DNA of 13,789 nt from Phycisphaeraceae bacterium (lineage in GTDB: Bacteria > Planctomycetota > Phycisphaerae > Phycisphaerales > Zrk34): assembly GCA_028281485.1 (NCBI GenBank), contig JANQJT010000262.1, positions 1-13,789 on the forward strand, in the 5' to 3' direction. The notes beneath the pieces were generated by a model. That model saw only the letters and a program-made list of their open reading frames with translations. It had not been told where the DNA came from and did not search any database. Positions within the stretch are counted from its first letter, which is position 1; each line of letters starts with the position of its first letter. The position numbers were made by a program, and so were the translations under genes. Shown in pieces: positions 7,538 to 13,436 of this stretch.

Positions 7538-8479
7538 ATGAGCCAGGGCCCCGCCTCCGAGGGCGAACAACACGACGGCCACCACGACTCTCACGTGGCG
7601 CACCACTTCGAGTCCGCCGGTCAGCAGACCGCCAGCGGCAAGCTCGGCATGTGGGTCTTCCTCGCCACGGAGATCCTCACGTTCGGCGGCCTGTTCTGCG
7701 CCTACGCCGTCTATCGCAAGAACCACCCGGAAACCTTCGAGTTCGGTCACCTGCTGCTGGAGACCAAGTGGGGCGCGATCAACACGGTGATCCTCATCGC
7801 CTCCAGCTTCACGATGGCGTGGGCGGTGCGCACCGCACAGCTGAACAAGAAAAAAGCCACGACGATCCTGCTGGCGCTGACGCTCTTGGGCGGCCTGGGC
7901 TTCATGTGCATCAAGTACGTGGAGTACTCCCACAAGTTCCACATGGGCACCGGCCCGGGCAAGGCGTGGTTCGATATCACCAAGTACCAGGCGTATTACG
8001 AGGCCCATCACGATAAGTATCACGATGGCGACGAACACCACGACCATGCCGAGCCGCACCTGGCCGACGCCGAGCACCACGACGAGCCGGTGCTCATGCT
8101 CGCCTCGGCCGTGGCGCCGCCCGAGGGGCCCGCGTTCCGGACGGAGCTGACGGCGCCCGCCGCGTCGCCGCCGGGATTGGCGCCGGGTGACGGTGAGTCG
8201 TCCAAGGCCGTGTTTGGTTGGCCCGAGCACAAGCTGCCCACGCCCGCCGAGACGCTGAAGGCGCGTAACTTCATTGATATCTACTTCGCCATGACCTCCC
8301 TGCACGGCCTGCACGTGCTGATCGGCATGGCGTTGATCTTCTGGGTCATGCTCCGCAACATGGCGGGCAAGATCACGGCCAAGACCTACCTGCCGGTCGA
8401 CCTGGTCGGTCTGTTCTGGCACTTGGTCGACCTGATCTGGATCTTCCTGTTCCCGCTGCTGTACCTGATCCACACCTAA
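7538..8479 (+). CDS. coxC: Cytochrome c oxidase subunit III with a His-rich insertion
   Basis: Subunit III stabilises subunit I and supports proton uptake. With the ATG at 7538 the protein has 313 residues; AAGGA (7523-7527) lies ten bases upstream, and a TTG at 7517 overlapping the coxA stop is less convincing. Helices: about 36-59, 78-99, 107-129, 246-272 and 284-310. Family motifs are GKLGMWVFLATEILTFGGLF (34-53), SLHGLHVLIGM (254-264) and GLFWHLVDLIWIFLFPLLYL (291-310). Two features are unusual. The N-terminus has six His in residues 12-23, and a large soluble insert (about 134-243) between helices contains nine His within 157-181 (AHHDKYHDGDEHHDH and on), followed by a Pro/Ala-rich stretch. 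Subunits III of this length with a loop of this kind occur in ACIII-linked clusters, but the role of the loop is not known to me. Metal binding is a guess. Confidence 0.95.
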   Translation: MSQGPASEGEQHDGHHDSHVAHHFESAGQQTASGKLGMWVFLATEILTFGGLFCAYAVYRKNHPETFEFGHLLLETKWGAINTVILIASSFTMAWAVRTAQLNKKKATTILLALTLLGGLGFMCIKYVEYSHKFHMGTGPGKAWFDITKYQAYYEAHHDKYHDGDEHHDHAEPHLADAEHHDEPVLMLASAVAPPEGPAFRTELTAPAASPPGLAPGDGESSKAVFGWPEHKLPTPAETLKARNFIDIYFAMTSLHGLHVLIGMALIFWVMLRNMAGKITAKTYLPVDLVGLFWHLVDLIWIFLFPLLYLIHT

Positions 8480-8500
8480 CCCTCGGCCCCCGGAAGCCCC

Positions 8501-8511
8501 GTTCCCGGAAC
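8501..8511. other. Small perfect inverted repeat in the coxC-subunit IV gap
   Basis: GTTCC-C-GGAAC is an 11-base inverted repeat with a one-base centre, in the 69-base gap after coxC (the widest gap inside this operon). The centre is too short for an RNA hairpin loop and no T-run follows, so it is not a terminator. It could be an operator half-site pair or simply chance in GC-rich DNA. No good promoter was seen in this gap. Confidence 0.25.
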
Positions 8512-8548
8512 CGCGGTATTTAAGATTCGTGAATACGAGTAGACAACC

Positions 8549-8926
8549 ATGAGTGACACACAAGCCCACACCGAGTCTCACGCCGACGAGCCGCACGCCG
8601 TGCCGTTGTGGTTGTTGGTCGGCGTGTTTGGTCTGCTGCTGGTTCTCACCGTCGTGACCGTCGGGGCATGGATGGTGGACCTGGGCAGCCTGAACATCCC
8701 CGTGGCCATCGGCATCGCGGTGGTCAAGGCGTCGTTCGTGGCGTTGTACTTCATGCACCTGCGCTGGGACAGCCCGTTCAACGGCGCAGTCCTGATCTTC
8801 GCGATGGTGTTTGTGGCGTTGTTCATCTCGTTCAGCCTGATCGACACCAGCCAGTACCAGGGCAACGTCAAGGAGGCGGGCCCGCCGCCCGCCGAGATCG
8901 AGGGGCTGGAGAAATTAGCTGAATAA
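8549..8926 (+). CDS. Cytochrome c oxidase subunit IV (prokaryotic COX4 family)
   Basis: A 125-residue small subunit of the haem-copper oxidase, homologous to CyoD/CtaF-type subunit IV proteins that assist assembly and stability of the CuB site in relatives. Three helices lie at about 20-42, 50-70 and 80-98. The conserved core VVKASFVALYFMHLRWDSPF (58-77) is the recognisable signature of the prokaryotic COX4 family. The N-terminus has several His (7, 11, 16), echoing the His-rich ends of the preceding subunit III, and the C-terminus is polar with PPPAEIEGLEKLAE. The ATG has only a weak upstream GAGTAG element, so it may be translated poorly or by coupling, although 69 bases separate it from the preceding stop. 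It sits between the two subunit III genes and belongs to the same run. Confidence 0.92.
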   Translation: MSDTQAHTESHADEPHAVPLWLLVGVFGLLLVLTVVTVGAWMVDLGSLNIPVAIGIAVVKASFVALYFMHLRWDSPFNGAVLIFAMVFVALFISFSLIDTSQYQGNVKEAGPPPAEIEGLEKLAE

Positions 8927-8974
8927 CCGGGTCGCATCGCCTACCATGTGGATAGGGCCCGCACCCGCCATGTG

Positions 8975-8980
8975 AAGGAG
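8975..8980 (+). promoter_or_regulatory. Consensus ribosome binding site for the second subunit III gene
   Basis: AAGGAG, the strongest Shine-Dalgarno sequence in the window, lies eight bases before the ATG at 8989. It fixes that start and suggests efficient translation of the last operon gene despite the 62-base gap after subunit IV. Confidence 0.75.
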
Positions 8981-8988
8981 AACCGGTC

Positions 8989-9624
8989 ATGGCTGCGGAC
9001 ACATCGGTCCCGTCTAACCCACCATCGATCGCCCGACCGCCGCTGCCCAATCCCAGGCGCACCGGCACGTTCGGCATGCTCCTGTTCCTGGCGTCCCTGT
9101 TGATGCTTTTTGGCGCGACGATCATCGGCTACGTCGTTATCCGCCTGCAACAGACCAACCCCGACAGCCCCCACCACCTGCCGCTGGGCCAGATCGAGCT
9201 GAGCCCGATGCTGTGGCTGAGCACGTTCATCATCGTCTTCTCCAGCATCGCGCTGCACTACGCGGGCACGTCGGTGGCGCTGGAGCGGCAGCGGGCGTTC
9301 CGCAACGCGATGCTGGCGACGCTGATCGCGGGCTTCGCGTTTCTGGTGGTGCAGGTTCCGGCGATGTGGTCGCTGGCGCAGACGCAGAAGGAGCTGTCCG
9401 CCTCGTCGGACAGTCGGCTGTACCTGCTGGTGATCGTGCTGATCGTCGTGCACGGCCTGCACGTCGTGGGCGGGCTCATCCCGCTGACCGTCATGACCCG
9501 CAAGGCCTTCCGCGGTGCCTACGACCACGAGCGCTACCACCCCGTCGTCCACATGGCGATGTACTGGCACTTCCTCGACATCATCTGGATCATCATGTTT
9601 ACCGTGATGATGCTGATGCGATAA
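8989..9624 (+). CDS. Second, compact haem-copper oxidase subunit III-like protein
   Basis: A 211-residue protein with five helices (about 28-52, 72-92, 106-130, 144-168, 188-209), the length and topology of CyoC/CtaE subunit III. Family signatures are TFGMLLFLASLLMLFGATII (27-46), VHGLHVVGGLI (154-164) and the closing MYWHFLDIIWIIMF (191-204). His90, in IALHYAG, lies in helix two. It has no long insert, unlike the 313-residue subunit III encoded upstream, so it is a diverged paralogue and not a tandem copy. A cluster with two subunit III genes could build one oxidase with two related subunits, or this one may serve a different function such as an assembly aid or a partner for ACIII. It is the last gene of the run; its stop at 9622-9624 lies one base from the stop of a gene coming the other way, and no clear terminator is seen. 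Confidence 0.9.
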   Translation: MAADTSVPSNPPSIARPPLPNPRRTGTFGMLLFLASLLMLFGATIIGYVVIRLQQTNPDSPHHLPLGQIELSPMLWLSTFIIVFSSIALHYAGTSVALERQRAFRNAMLATLIAGFAFLVVQVPAMWSLAQTQKELSASSDSRLYLLVIVLIVVHGLHVVGGLIPLTVMTRKAFRGAYDHERYHPVVHMAMYWHFLDIIWIIMFTVMMLMR

Positions 9625-9625
9625 T

Positions 9626-9787
9626 CTACTTGCCCGTGTAGGCGACGCCGATTCGATAGAGGTAGTAAAGCAGCGCGGCGGTCACGATCAGGACCAGGAT
9701 TCCCGGTACGAGCACACAACCCCATAGCCGTTTGCGACGCAGGTCCGGTGGGATGTCGTCCAGGGGTCGTTTGGTCTTGCCCGCCAT
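9626..9787 (-). CDS. 53-residue single-helix membrane protein of unknown function
   Basis: A small protein that I do not recognise. The ATG at 9787 gives 53 residues: a basic, Pro-containing N-terminus (KTKRPLDDIPPDLRRKRLWG, 4-23), a single membrane helix (about 24-44) and a short tail YRIGVAYTGK. The positive-inside pattern suggests a cytoplasmic N-terminus. Third codon positions are mostly G or C and no rare-codon cluster appears, in keeping with a coding region. The frame is open further upstream (to 9892), but that part overlaps the start of the divergent gene and is not protein-like. No Shine-Dalgarno sequence precedes the ATG, but a -10-like TAAGAT ends seven bases before it, which would give a leaderless mRNA. 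Its end converges on the oxidase operon with one base between stops. It might be a small regulator or accessory oxidase subunit; nothing in the sequence shows this. Confidence 0.7.
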   Translation of the reverse strand: MAGKTKRPLDDIPPDLRRKRLWGCVLVPGILVLIVTAALLYYLYRIGVAYTGK

Positions 9788-9799
9788 GGTTGCTATCTT
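9771..9799 (+). promoter_or_regulatory. Predicted promoter of the tRNA-binding protein gene
   Basis: TTGGTC (9771-9776), a 17-base spacer and TATCTT (9794-9799) resemble a sigma-70 promoter (three and four matches to consensus). Transcription would begin about 9806, only a few bases before the ATG at 9809. With no Shine-Dalgarno sequence, the transcript would be leaderless or nearly so. The -35 element lies inside the opposing small gene. Confidence 0.45.
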
Positions 9800-9800
9800 A
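9795..9800 (-). promoter_or_regulatory. Predicted -10 element of the 53-residue protein gene, overlapping the divergent -10
   Basis: Read on the minus strand this is TAAGAT (four of six matches to TATAAT), seven bases before the ATG at 9787. It shares five bases with TATCTT of the opposing promoter. No convincing -35 was found on this side. Confidence 0.35.
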
Positions 9801-9808
9801 CCGACACC

Positions 9809-10228
9809 ATGGAACCCAAACAGCAGATAACGTTTGATGATTTTGTGAAGGTGGACCTGCGTGTGGCGACGGTGCTCGAAGCCGAGCCGCACCCCAACGC
9901 CGATCGGCTGCTCAAGCTGCAGATCGACCTGGGCCCGCTGGGCCGGCGGCAGATCTGCGCCGGCGTCAAGGCCTACTACAACCCCGAGGACCTGGTCGGC
10001 AAGCAGATCATCTGCGTGGCCAATCTCGCGCCGCGCAAGATCCGTGGCGAGGAATCCAACGGGATGCTCCTGGCGGCCAGCGCCACCGAGCGGGTGACCG
10101 AGACGGTCACGACCGAGGGGTCCGAGGGCGAGGAGCCGACCGAGCAGACCGTCACGAAGGACGTGGTGCAGGACGTGGTGCTGCTGAACCCGATGAAGCC
10201 GGTCCCCGCCGGTTCGTCGGTGGGTTAA
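9809..10228 (+). CDS. Stand-alone tRNA-binding OB-fold protein (MetRS beta-subunit/CsaA-like)
   Basis: A 139-residue protein dominated by a tRNA_bind (EMAP II/Trbp111) OB-fold, the domain found at the C-terminus of many methionyl-tRNA synthetases and as free dimers. As a MetRS beta-type subunit it would bind tRNA and raise aminoacylation efficiency; as a CsaA-like protein it might act as a chaperone. Signatures: FDDFVKVDLRVATVLEAEPH (9-28), NADRLLKLQIDLG (30-42), QICAGVKAYYNPEDLVGKQI (48-67) and NLAPRKIRGEESNGMLLAAS (72-91). The C-terminal VVLLNPMKPVPAGSSVG is also family-typical. Between these (about 92-121) lies a Thr/Glu/Val-rich insertion where relatives have only a few residues. No MetRS catalytic domain lies alongside. 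The ATG has no Shine-Dalgarno sequence and probably begins a leaderless mRNA. It is a single-gene unit closed by a strong terminator. Confidence 0.88.
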   Translation: MEPKQQITFDDFVKVDLRVATVLEAEPHPNADRLLKLQIDLGPLGRRQICAGVKAYYNPEDLVGKQIICVANLAPRKIRGEESNGMLLAASATERVTETVTTEGSEGEEPTEQTVTKDVVQDVVLLNPMKPVPAGSSVG

Positions 10229-10249
10229 TCGCGATACGTGTGATCAATG

Positions 10250-10288
10250 AAAAACCGGCGACCCACTTGGGCCGCCGGTTGTTTTTTT
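10250..10288. terminator. Intrinsic terminator, probably bidirectional
   Basis: The 8-bp stem AACCGGCG (10253-10260) with CGCCGGTT (10273-10280), extended by CCC/GGG across one mismatch with an ACTT loop, is followed by GTTTTTTT (10281-10288). On the other strand the hairpin is followed by five T (10250-10254), so it can also stop the converging PpiD-like gene that ends at 10307. Confidence 0.9.
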
Positions 10289-10306
10289 GCCGATGTGATG
10301 CCGGGC

Positions 10307-12301
10307 TTAGCTGTTTTCGGTCTGCTCGTCGTCGGACTCGGCCTCGGCCACGTCGCCCTCTTCTTCATCGATTTCTATTTGGACGTAGCCCAGGCGTTCG
10401 CTGAGCGCCTCGAAGGAGAAGGGATTGGTGCGTGAGCCCGCCGCCAGGCCGAACTCGGAAACCTGCAATGCGCTGATCATGTCGGTCCGTACGCCGCTAT
10501 AGCGTTCCGCGGTCATCGGATCGGTCTTGGTGATCTGGATGATGTAGACGGTCTGGTTCGCTTCGACGGGGATCGCGAAGAAGCGGTCTTCGGCGGGGAC
10601 CTCGTCCAGCGACTTCGCGGCCAGAGCGGGGGTGGCCTTGTCGAACAGCTGATCGACGAAGTCGCTGCTCAGCCCCACGCCATCGATCGGGCGGGGGAAG
10701 AACTGGCCCTGGAAGTAGACCCGGCGTGTCACGCCGTCGTCGCTGGCCACCTGAGCGTCGTTGCCGAGGGAGTCGGCCAACTCGACCAGGTCTTTCTCGC
10801 GGGCGGTGGCGACGAGTTCGTCGGCACGGTCGGTCAGGTCGTTGAAGGCCGTCAGCCGCTTGAGGTCGGCGGTCACGCGATCGCGGACCTCGTCGAGGTT
10901 GTCGGGTTCACGATCCGCTTCGGCGCCGCTCAGGCGGAACAGGTACTTCGTGCCGCGATCGTCTTCGACGATCAGGCTGGGCGCGCCCACGTGCAGACGC
11001 AGGGGGTTGCTCGGCGGATCGAACTCCTGAGCCGTGGAGATGTAGTCGTCGGTGTCGAAGGCCTGGCCGCTGTGGAACAGCCTGGTCCGGCCGATGCCGC
11101 CTTCTTCCTGTGACAGGTCGGTGAGCGCAACCCAGCGGTCGACGCGTTGGACGTCGGGCAGCGGGCCGAACTCTTGTTGCAGGGATTGCTGGATGGCTTC
11201 GAAGGAGGCCCACTGGCTCGTGGGGATCGGGTTGCCTTCGGCGTCGATGGGTGTGGGGAAGCCGTTCTCGTCGCGCTGCCAACCGCGGATGCCTTCGGTC
11301 AGCGTGGCCGTGGCGCTCTTGAGCATGCGTTGCTGAAGATCGGTGGCCTTCTGTGTCTTGAGCTGATCGATGATCTCCTCACGCACCTCGTCGTAGGGCT
11401 TGGGATCGGGCTGCTCCTTGAGGCGACCGGATTCGTCCAGCAGCGACCCGCTGGTCTCGTCGGTCAGCAGCAGCGACGGGAGGAACTGCTTGGGGTTCTG
11501 CTTGTAGTAGTCGTAGGCCTCGGTCTCTTCGACGGTCACGTGCTCCTTGGCGCGGTCCAGCGGGACCGACAGGGTCTCGTACTTGACGCGTCGGGGCAGG
11601 ACGTAGCCGAAGCCGTAGGGCTCAGACGTGCCGGGGTAGTTGGCGCGGTATTCGTCGAACTTCTCCTGGAGCTGTTGCTCGGTCGGCTCGTCGACGGAGT
11701 CGGTGAACCAACCGGCCTTGACCGCGACGAAGTCGATGTCGATCTTCGCGTGCAGGTCCTGGGCGGTGCGGCGCAGCTCCGGCTCGCTGGGGACCGCGCT
11801 GTTGTAGACCAGTCCCTTGAGACCGGCGACCATGAGGTAGTGACGCATCGCCTGGTTGACGAACTGATCGTTGGCACCGAACTCCAGCCGGACCTGCTTG
11901 AGTCGATTCTCACCGATGCCCCAGGCTTCCAACTGACTGGTGCACTCGATCTTGCTGGCATACAGGCCTTGCTGCCTGGCCTCGGCCACCATCAGCATCC
12001 ATTCCAACTCGGCGTTCTGTCCGCCGGGCAGGAAACGCGGATCGAAGACCCCCGAGCCGGGCTGGACTTCCTGCGGCGCGAGCATGGGATTGAGTGTCAT
12101 CAGGAATCGCATCTCGGTGTAAGCGCTTTGGCGGTCGACGTTGGTGATGGTCTTGCCGTCGAGTGTGCCGATTTCCTGCTCGCTTGCGCCGCCGCCACCG
12201 CCGGATTGACCGAGCTGGGGGATTAGGAACAGCACCATGAGAATGGAGCCGCCGACGGCGAGGATGAGCTTGTTGTACTTGCGAAAGAATGTAAAGGACA
12301 T
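10307..12301 (-). CDS. PpiD/SurA-like membrane-anchored periplasmic chaperone
   Basis: A 664-residue protein with the layout of PpiD: a short cytoplasmic N-terminus (MSFTFFRKYNK), one membrane helix (about 12-30), a Gly run (34-38) and then a very long exported part. The segment at about 40-180 (GTLDGKTITNVDRQSAYTEM; later PSEPELRRTAQDLHAKIDID) resembles the SurA-type chaperone helices, and PTEQQLQEKFDEYRANYPGT (206-225) with RRVKYETLSVPLD resembles the strand-entry region of PpiD proteins. No clear parvulin active site was found, so it may be a chaperone without isomerase activity. Residues 460-515 are charged and helix-prone, and the C-terminus is strongly acidic (644-664). The ATG at 12301 is preferred: GAGG lies nine bases upstream. 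A GTG at 12316 would add MRPPQ. It follows the M48 protease gene in the same direction, with a terminator and promoter in between. Confidence 0.75.
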   Translation of the reverse strand: MSFTFFRKYNKLILAVGGSILMVLFLIPQLGQSGGGGGASEQEIGTLDGKTITNVDRQSAYTEMRFLMTLNPMLAPQEVQPGSGVFDPRFLPGGQNAELEWMLMVAEARQQGLYASKIECTSQLEAWGIGENRLKQVRLEFGANDQFVNQAMRHYLMVAGLKGLVYNSAVPSEPELRRTAQDLHAKIDIDFVAVKAGWFTDSVDEPTEQQLQEKFDEYRANYPGTSEPYGFGYVLPRRVKYETLSVPLDRAKEHVTVEETEAYDYYKQNPKQFLPSLLLTDETSGSLLDESGRLKEQPDPKPYDEVREEIIDQLKTQKATDLQQRMLKSATATLTEGIRGWQRDENGFPTPIDAEGNPIPTSQWASFEAIQQSLQQEFGPLPDVQRVDRWVALTDLSQEEGGIGRTRLFHSGQAFDTDDYISTAQEFDPPSNPLRLHVGAPSLIVEDDRGTKYLFRLSGAEADREPDNLDEVRDRVTADLKRLTAFNDLTDRADELVATAREKDLVELADSLGNDAQVASDDGVTRRVYFQGQFFPRPIDGVGLSSDFVDQLFDKATPALAAKSLDEVPAEDRFFAIPVEANQTVYIIQITKTDPMTAERYSGVRTDMISALQVSEFGLAAGSRTNPFSFEALSERLGYVQIEIDEEEGDVAEAESDDEQTENS

Positions 12302-12342
12302 CTGTGGTGGCCTCACTTACCGCGATGGGTTGAAAGGCGGCC

Positions 12343-12372
12343 AGTATAGAACGAAAACGGACCCCCGGCCAA
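12343..12372 (-). promoter_or_regulatory. Predicted promoter of the PpiD-like gene
   Basis: On the minus strand TTGGCC (12367-12372), an 18-base spacer and TATACT (12343-12348, five of six matches) form a good sigma-70 candidate. The expected start near 12336 gives a leader of about 35 bases containing the GAGG ribosome binding site. The -35 overlaps the loop and stem of the upstream terminator. Confidence 0.6.
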
Positions 12373-12386
12373 TGTGTCGGGGGCCC
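12353..12386 (-). terminator. Intrinsic terminator after the M48 protease gene
   Basis: On the minus strand GGGCCCCCG pairs with CGGGGGTCC (9 bp, one G-U) around a ten-base loop, followed by GTTTTCGTTCT. The T-run is short and interrupted, so termination may be partial and some transcripts may continue into the PpiD-like gene. Confidence 0.65.
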
Positions 12387-12410
12387 GTAAAGCGGTCGTT
12401 TTTCGCGGGT

Positions 12411-13343
12411 TTAGTGGTGTTCGCAGCCGCACCACAGGCCGTGGTTGCCCTCGGCGAACAACTCCTCGGCGGTGAGGTCGGAGGCCTGCTGACCGCCGTG
12501 CCTGGCGGGGGGCAGGTTCTGGATACGGTTGGCGACGATGTTCTGGAAGCGGTCGCGGTTTTCTGCGTAGCTGCCATCGGCCAGTTGGATGGCGTAGGGG
12601 CCGGCGAGGTGTTGTTCGACGTTGGCGATGCGGCTCTCGGGGTGAGGGTGGGTGGATAAGAGTTCGGGTTGACGGGCGCCCCGGCCGGCGGCCTGGAGGA
12701 TTCTCATCACCTCGAGCTGGCCTTGGGGGGTGTAGCCGGCCCGCGTCATGTAGCGCATGCCGAGCGTGTCGGCCTGGATCTCCTGGTCGCGGCTGAACTT
12801 GAGTTGGGTGATGCCCGCGATGCCGCCTGCGACATAAGGGGCCCAGTCCTCTTCCGTGGTGGCGCTGACAACGGCGACGGCCGCGGCGGCGATGATGGCC
12901 TGGCTCATGCGGGCGTTGGCGTGTTGCGCGGTGACGTGTCCGATCTCGTGGCCGAGCACGCCGGCGAGCTGCGCCTCGGTCTCCATCTTCTCTAAGAGAC
13001 CGCGCGAGATGAACACCTTTCCGCCGGGCAGGGCGAAGGCGTTGATCATGCTGGAGTCGACGACGGTGAACTCCCAAGGGAGGTTCGGGCGTTCACACTC
13101 GGCCGCCATCTTCTGGCCGATGAGTTCGACGTATTGGTTGATGTTGTCGTCGGGCAGGCGTCCACCGGACTGTTCGAGGAACTTGGGGCCCTCGGTGAGC
13201 CCGATCTGGATCTCTTGTGATTCGCTGATGAGGTTGAGCTGCATCTGGCCGGTGGCGGCGTTGCGGCTGCAACCGGTGAGCGGGCCGGCCAGACCGATCG
13301 CGATGAACAGGACGAACAGAACGTTACGCAGGCGTCGAATCAT
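12411..13343 (-). CDS. M48-family zinc metalloprotease lipoprotein (BepA/LoiP-like)
   Basis: A 310-residue envelope protease that probably degrades or helps fold misassembled outer-layer proteins, by analogy with BepA and LoiP. The signal peptide ends in the lipobox PLTGC, so C25 would be lipidated. The zinc site is HEIGH (132-136: H132, E133 catalytic, H136) with third ligand E188 in SRDQEIQADTLGMRYM. INAFALPGGKVFISRGLLE (100-118) and the downstream STHPHPESRI (230-239) are strong M48 signatures. A hydrophobic stretch (about 148-182) lies between the zinc motifs, as in other family members. The C-terminus ends HGLWCGCEHH, an unusual Cys/His cluster that is not part of the catalytic fold. AGGGA lies six bases before the ATG. 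It diverges from the methyltransferase gene at 13475 and heads a minus-strand pair with the PpiD-like gene, together suggesting extracytoplasmic protein quality control. Confidence 0.94.
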   Translation of the reverse strand: MIRRLRNVLFVLFIAIGLAGPLTGCSRNAATGQMQLNLISESQEIQIGLTEGPKFLEQSGGRLPDDNINQYVELIGQKMAAECERPNLPWEFTVVDSSMINAFALPGGKVFISRGLLEKMETEAQLAGVLGHEIGHVTAQHANARMSQAIIAAAAVAVVSATTEEDWAPYVAGGIAGITQLKFSRDQEIQADTLGMRYMTRAGYTPQGQLEVMRILQAAGRGARQPELLSTHPHPESRIANVEQHLAGPYAIQLADGSYAENRDRFQNIVANRIQNLPPARHGGQQASDLTAEELFAEGNHGLWCGCEHH

Positions 13344-13370
13344 CGAGAATCCCTTTCTTTTATAGCCTTT

Positions 13371-13376
13371 ATTGTA
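13371..13376 (-). promoter_or_regulatory. Possible -10 element of the M48 protease gene
   Basis: Minus-strand TACAAT matches five of six consensus bases and would start transcription near 13364, giving a short leader that includes the AGGGA site. No matching -35 lies at 16-18 bases (TTAACA lies 22 bases away). TATAAA at 13359-13364 is an alternative with no better -35. Confidence 0.3.
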
Positions 13377-13436
13377 TCGACACGGGCCGTCGGGGAGCTG
13401 TTAAAAATGCACGCAACGGCGGCGGGTTCCTGTCGT

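Noticed and set aside
8480..8548. Possible promoter or terminator in the coxC-subunit IV gap
   Set aside because: There is no T-run after any hairpin and no -35/-10 pair with acceptable spacing; only the short palindrome at 8501-8511 stands out.
7274..8758. 494-codon open frame on the minus strand opposite coxC and its neighbours
   Set aside because: It is antisense to well-supported oxidase genes and crosses three gene boundaries; low-complexity Val/Gly/Gln/His composition.
9788..9892. Longer start for the 53-residue minus-strand protein
   Set aside because: The extension covers the promoter and start of the divergent tRNA-binding gene, is His/Arg-rich without pattern, and lacks a ribosome binding site.
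11147..12226. 359-codon plus-strand open frame opposite the PpiD-like gene
   Set aside because: Leu/Gly/Val-rich translation looks superficially protein-like, but it has no ribosome binding site and no family motif, and the minus-strand gene has a clear anchor, promoter and start.
13382..13390. Inverted repeat ACGG-G-CCGT in the divergent protease/methyltransferase gap
   Set aside because: The 4-bp arms are too short to distinguish from chance at this GC content, and there is no second copy.
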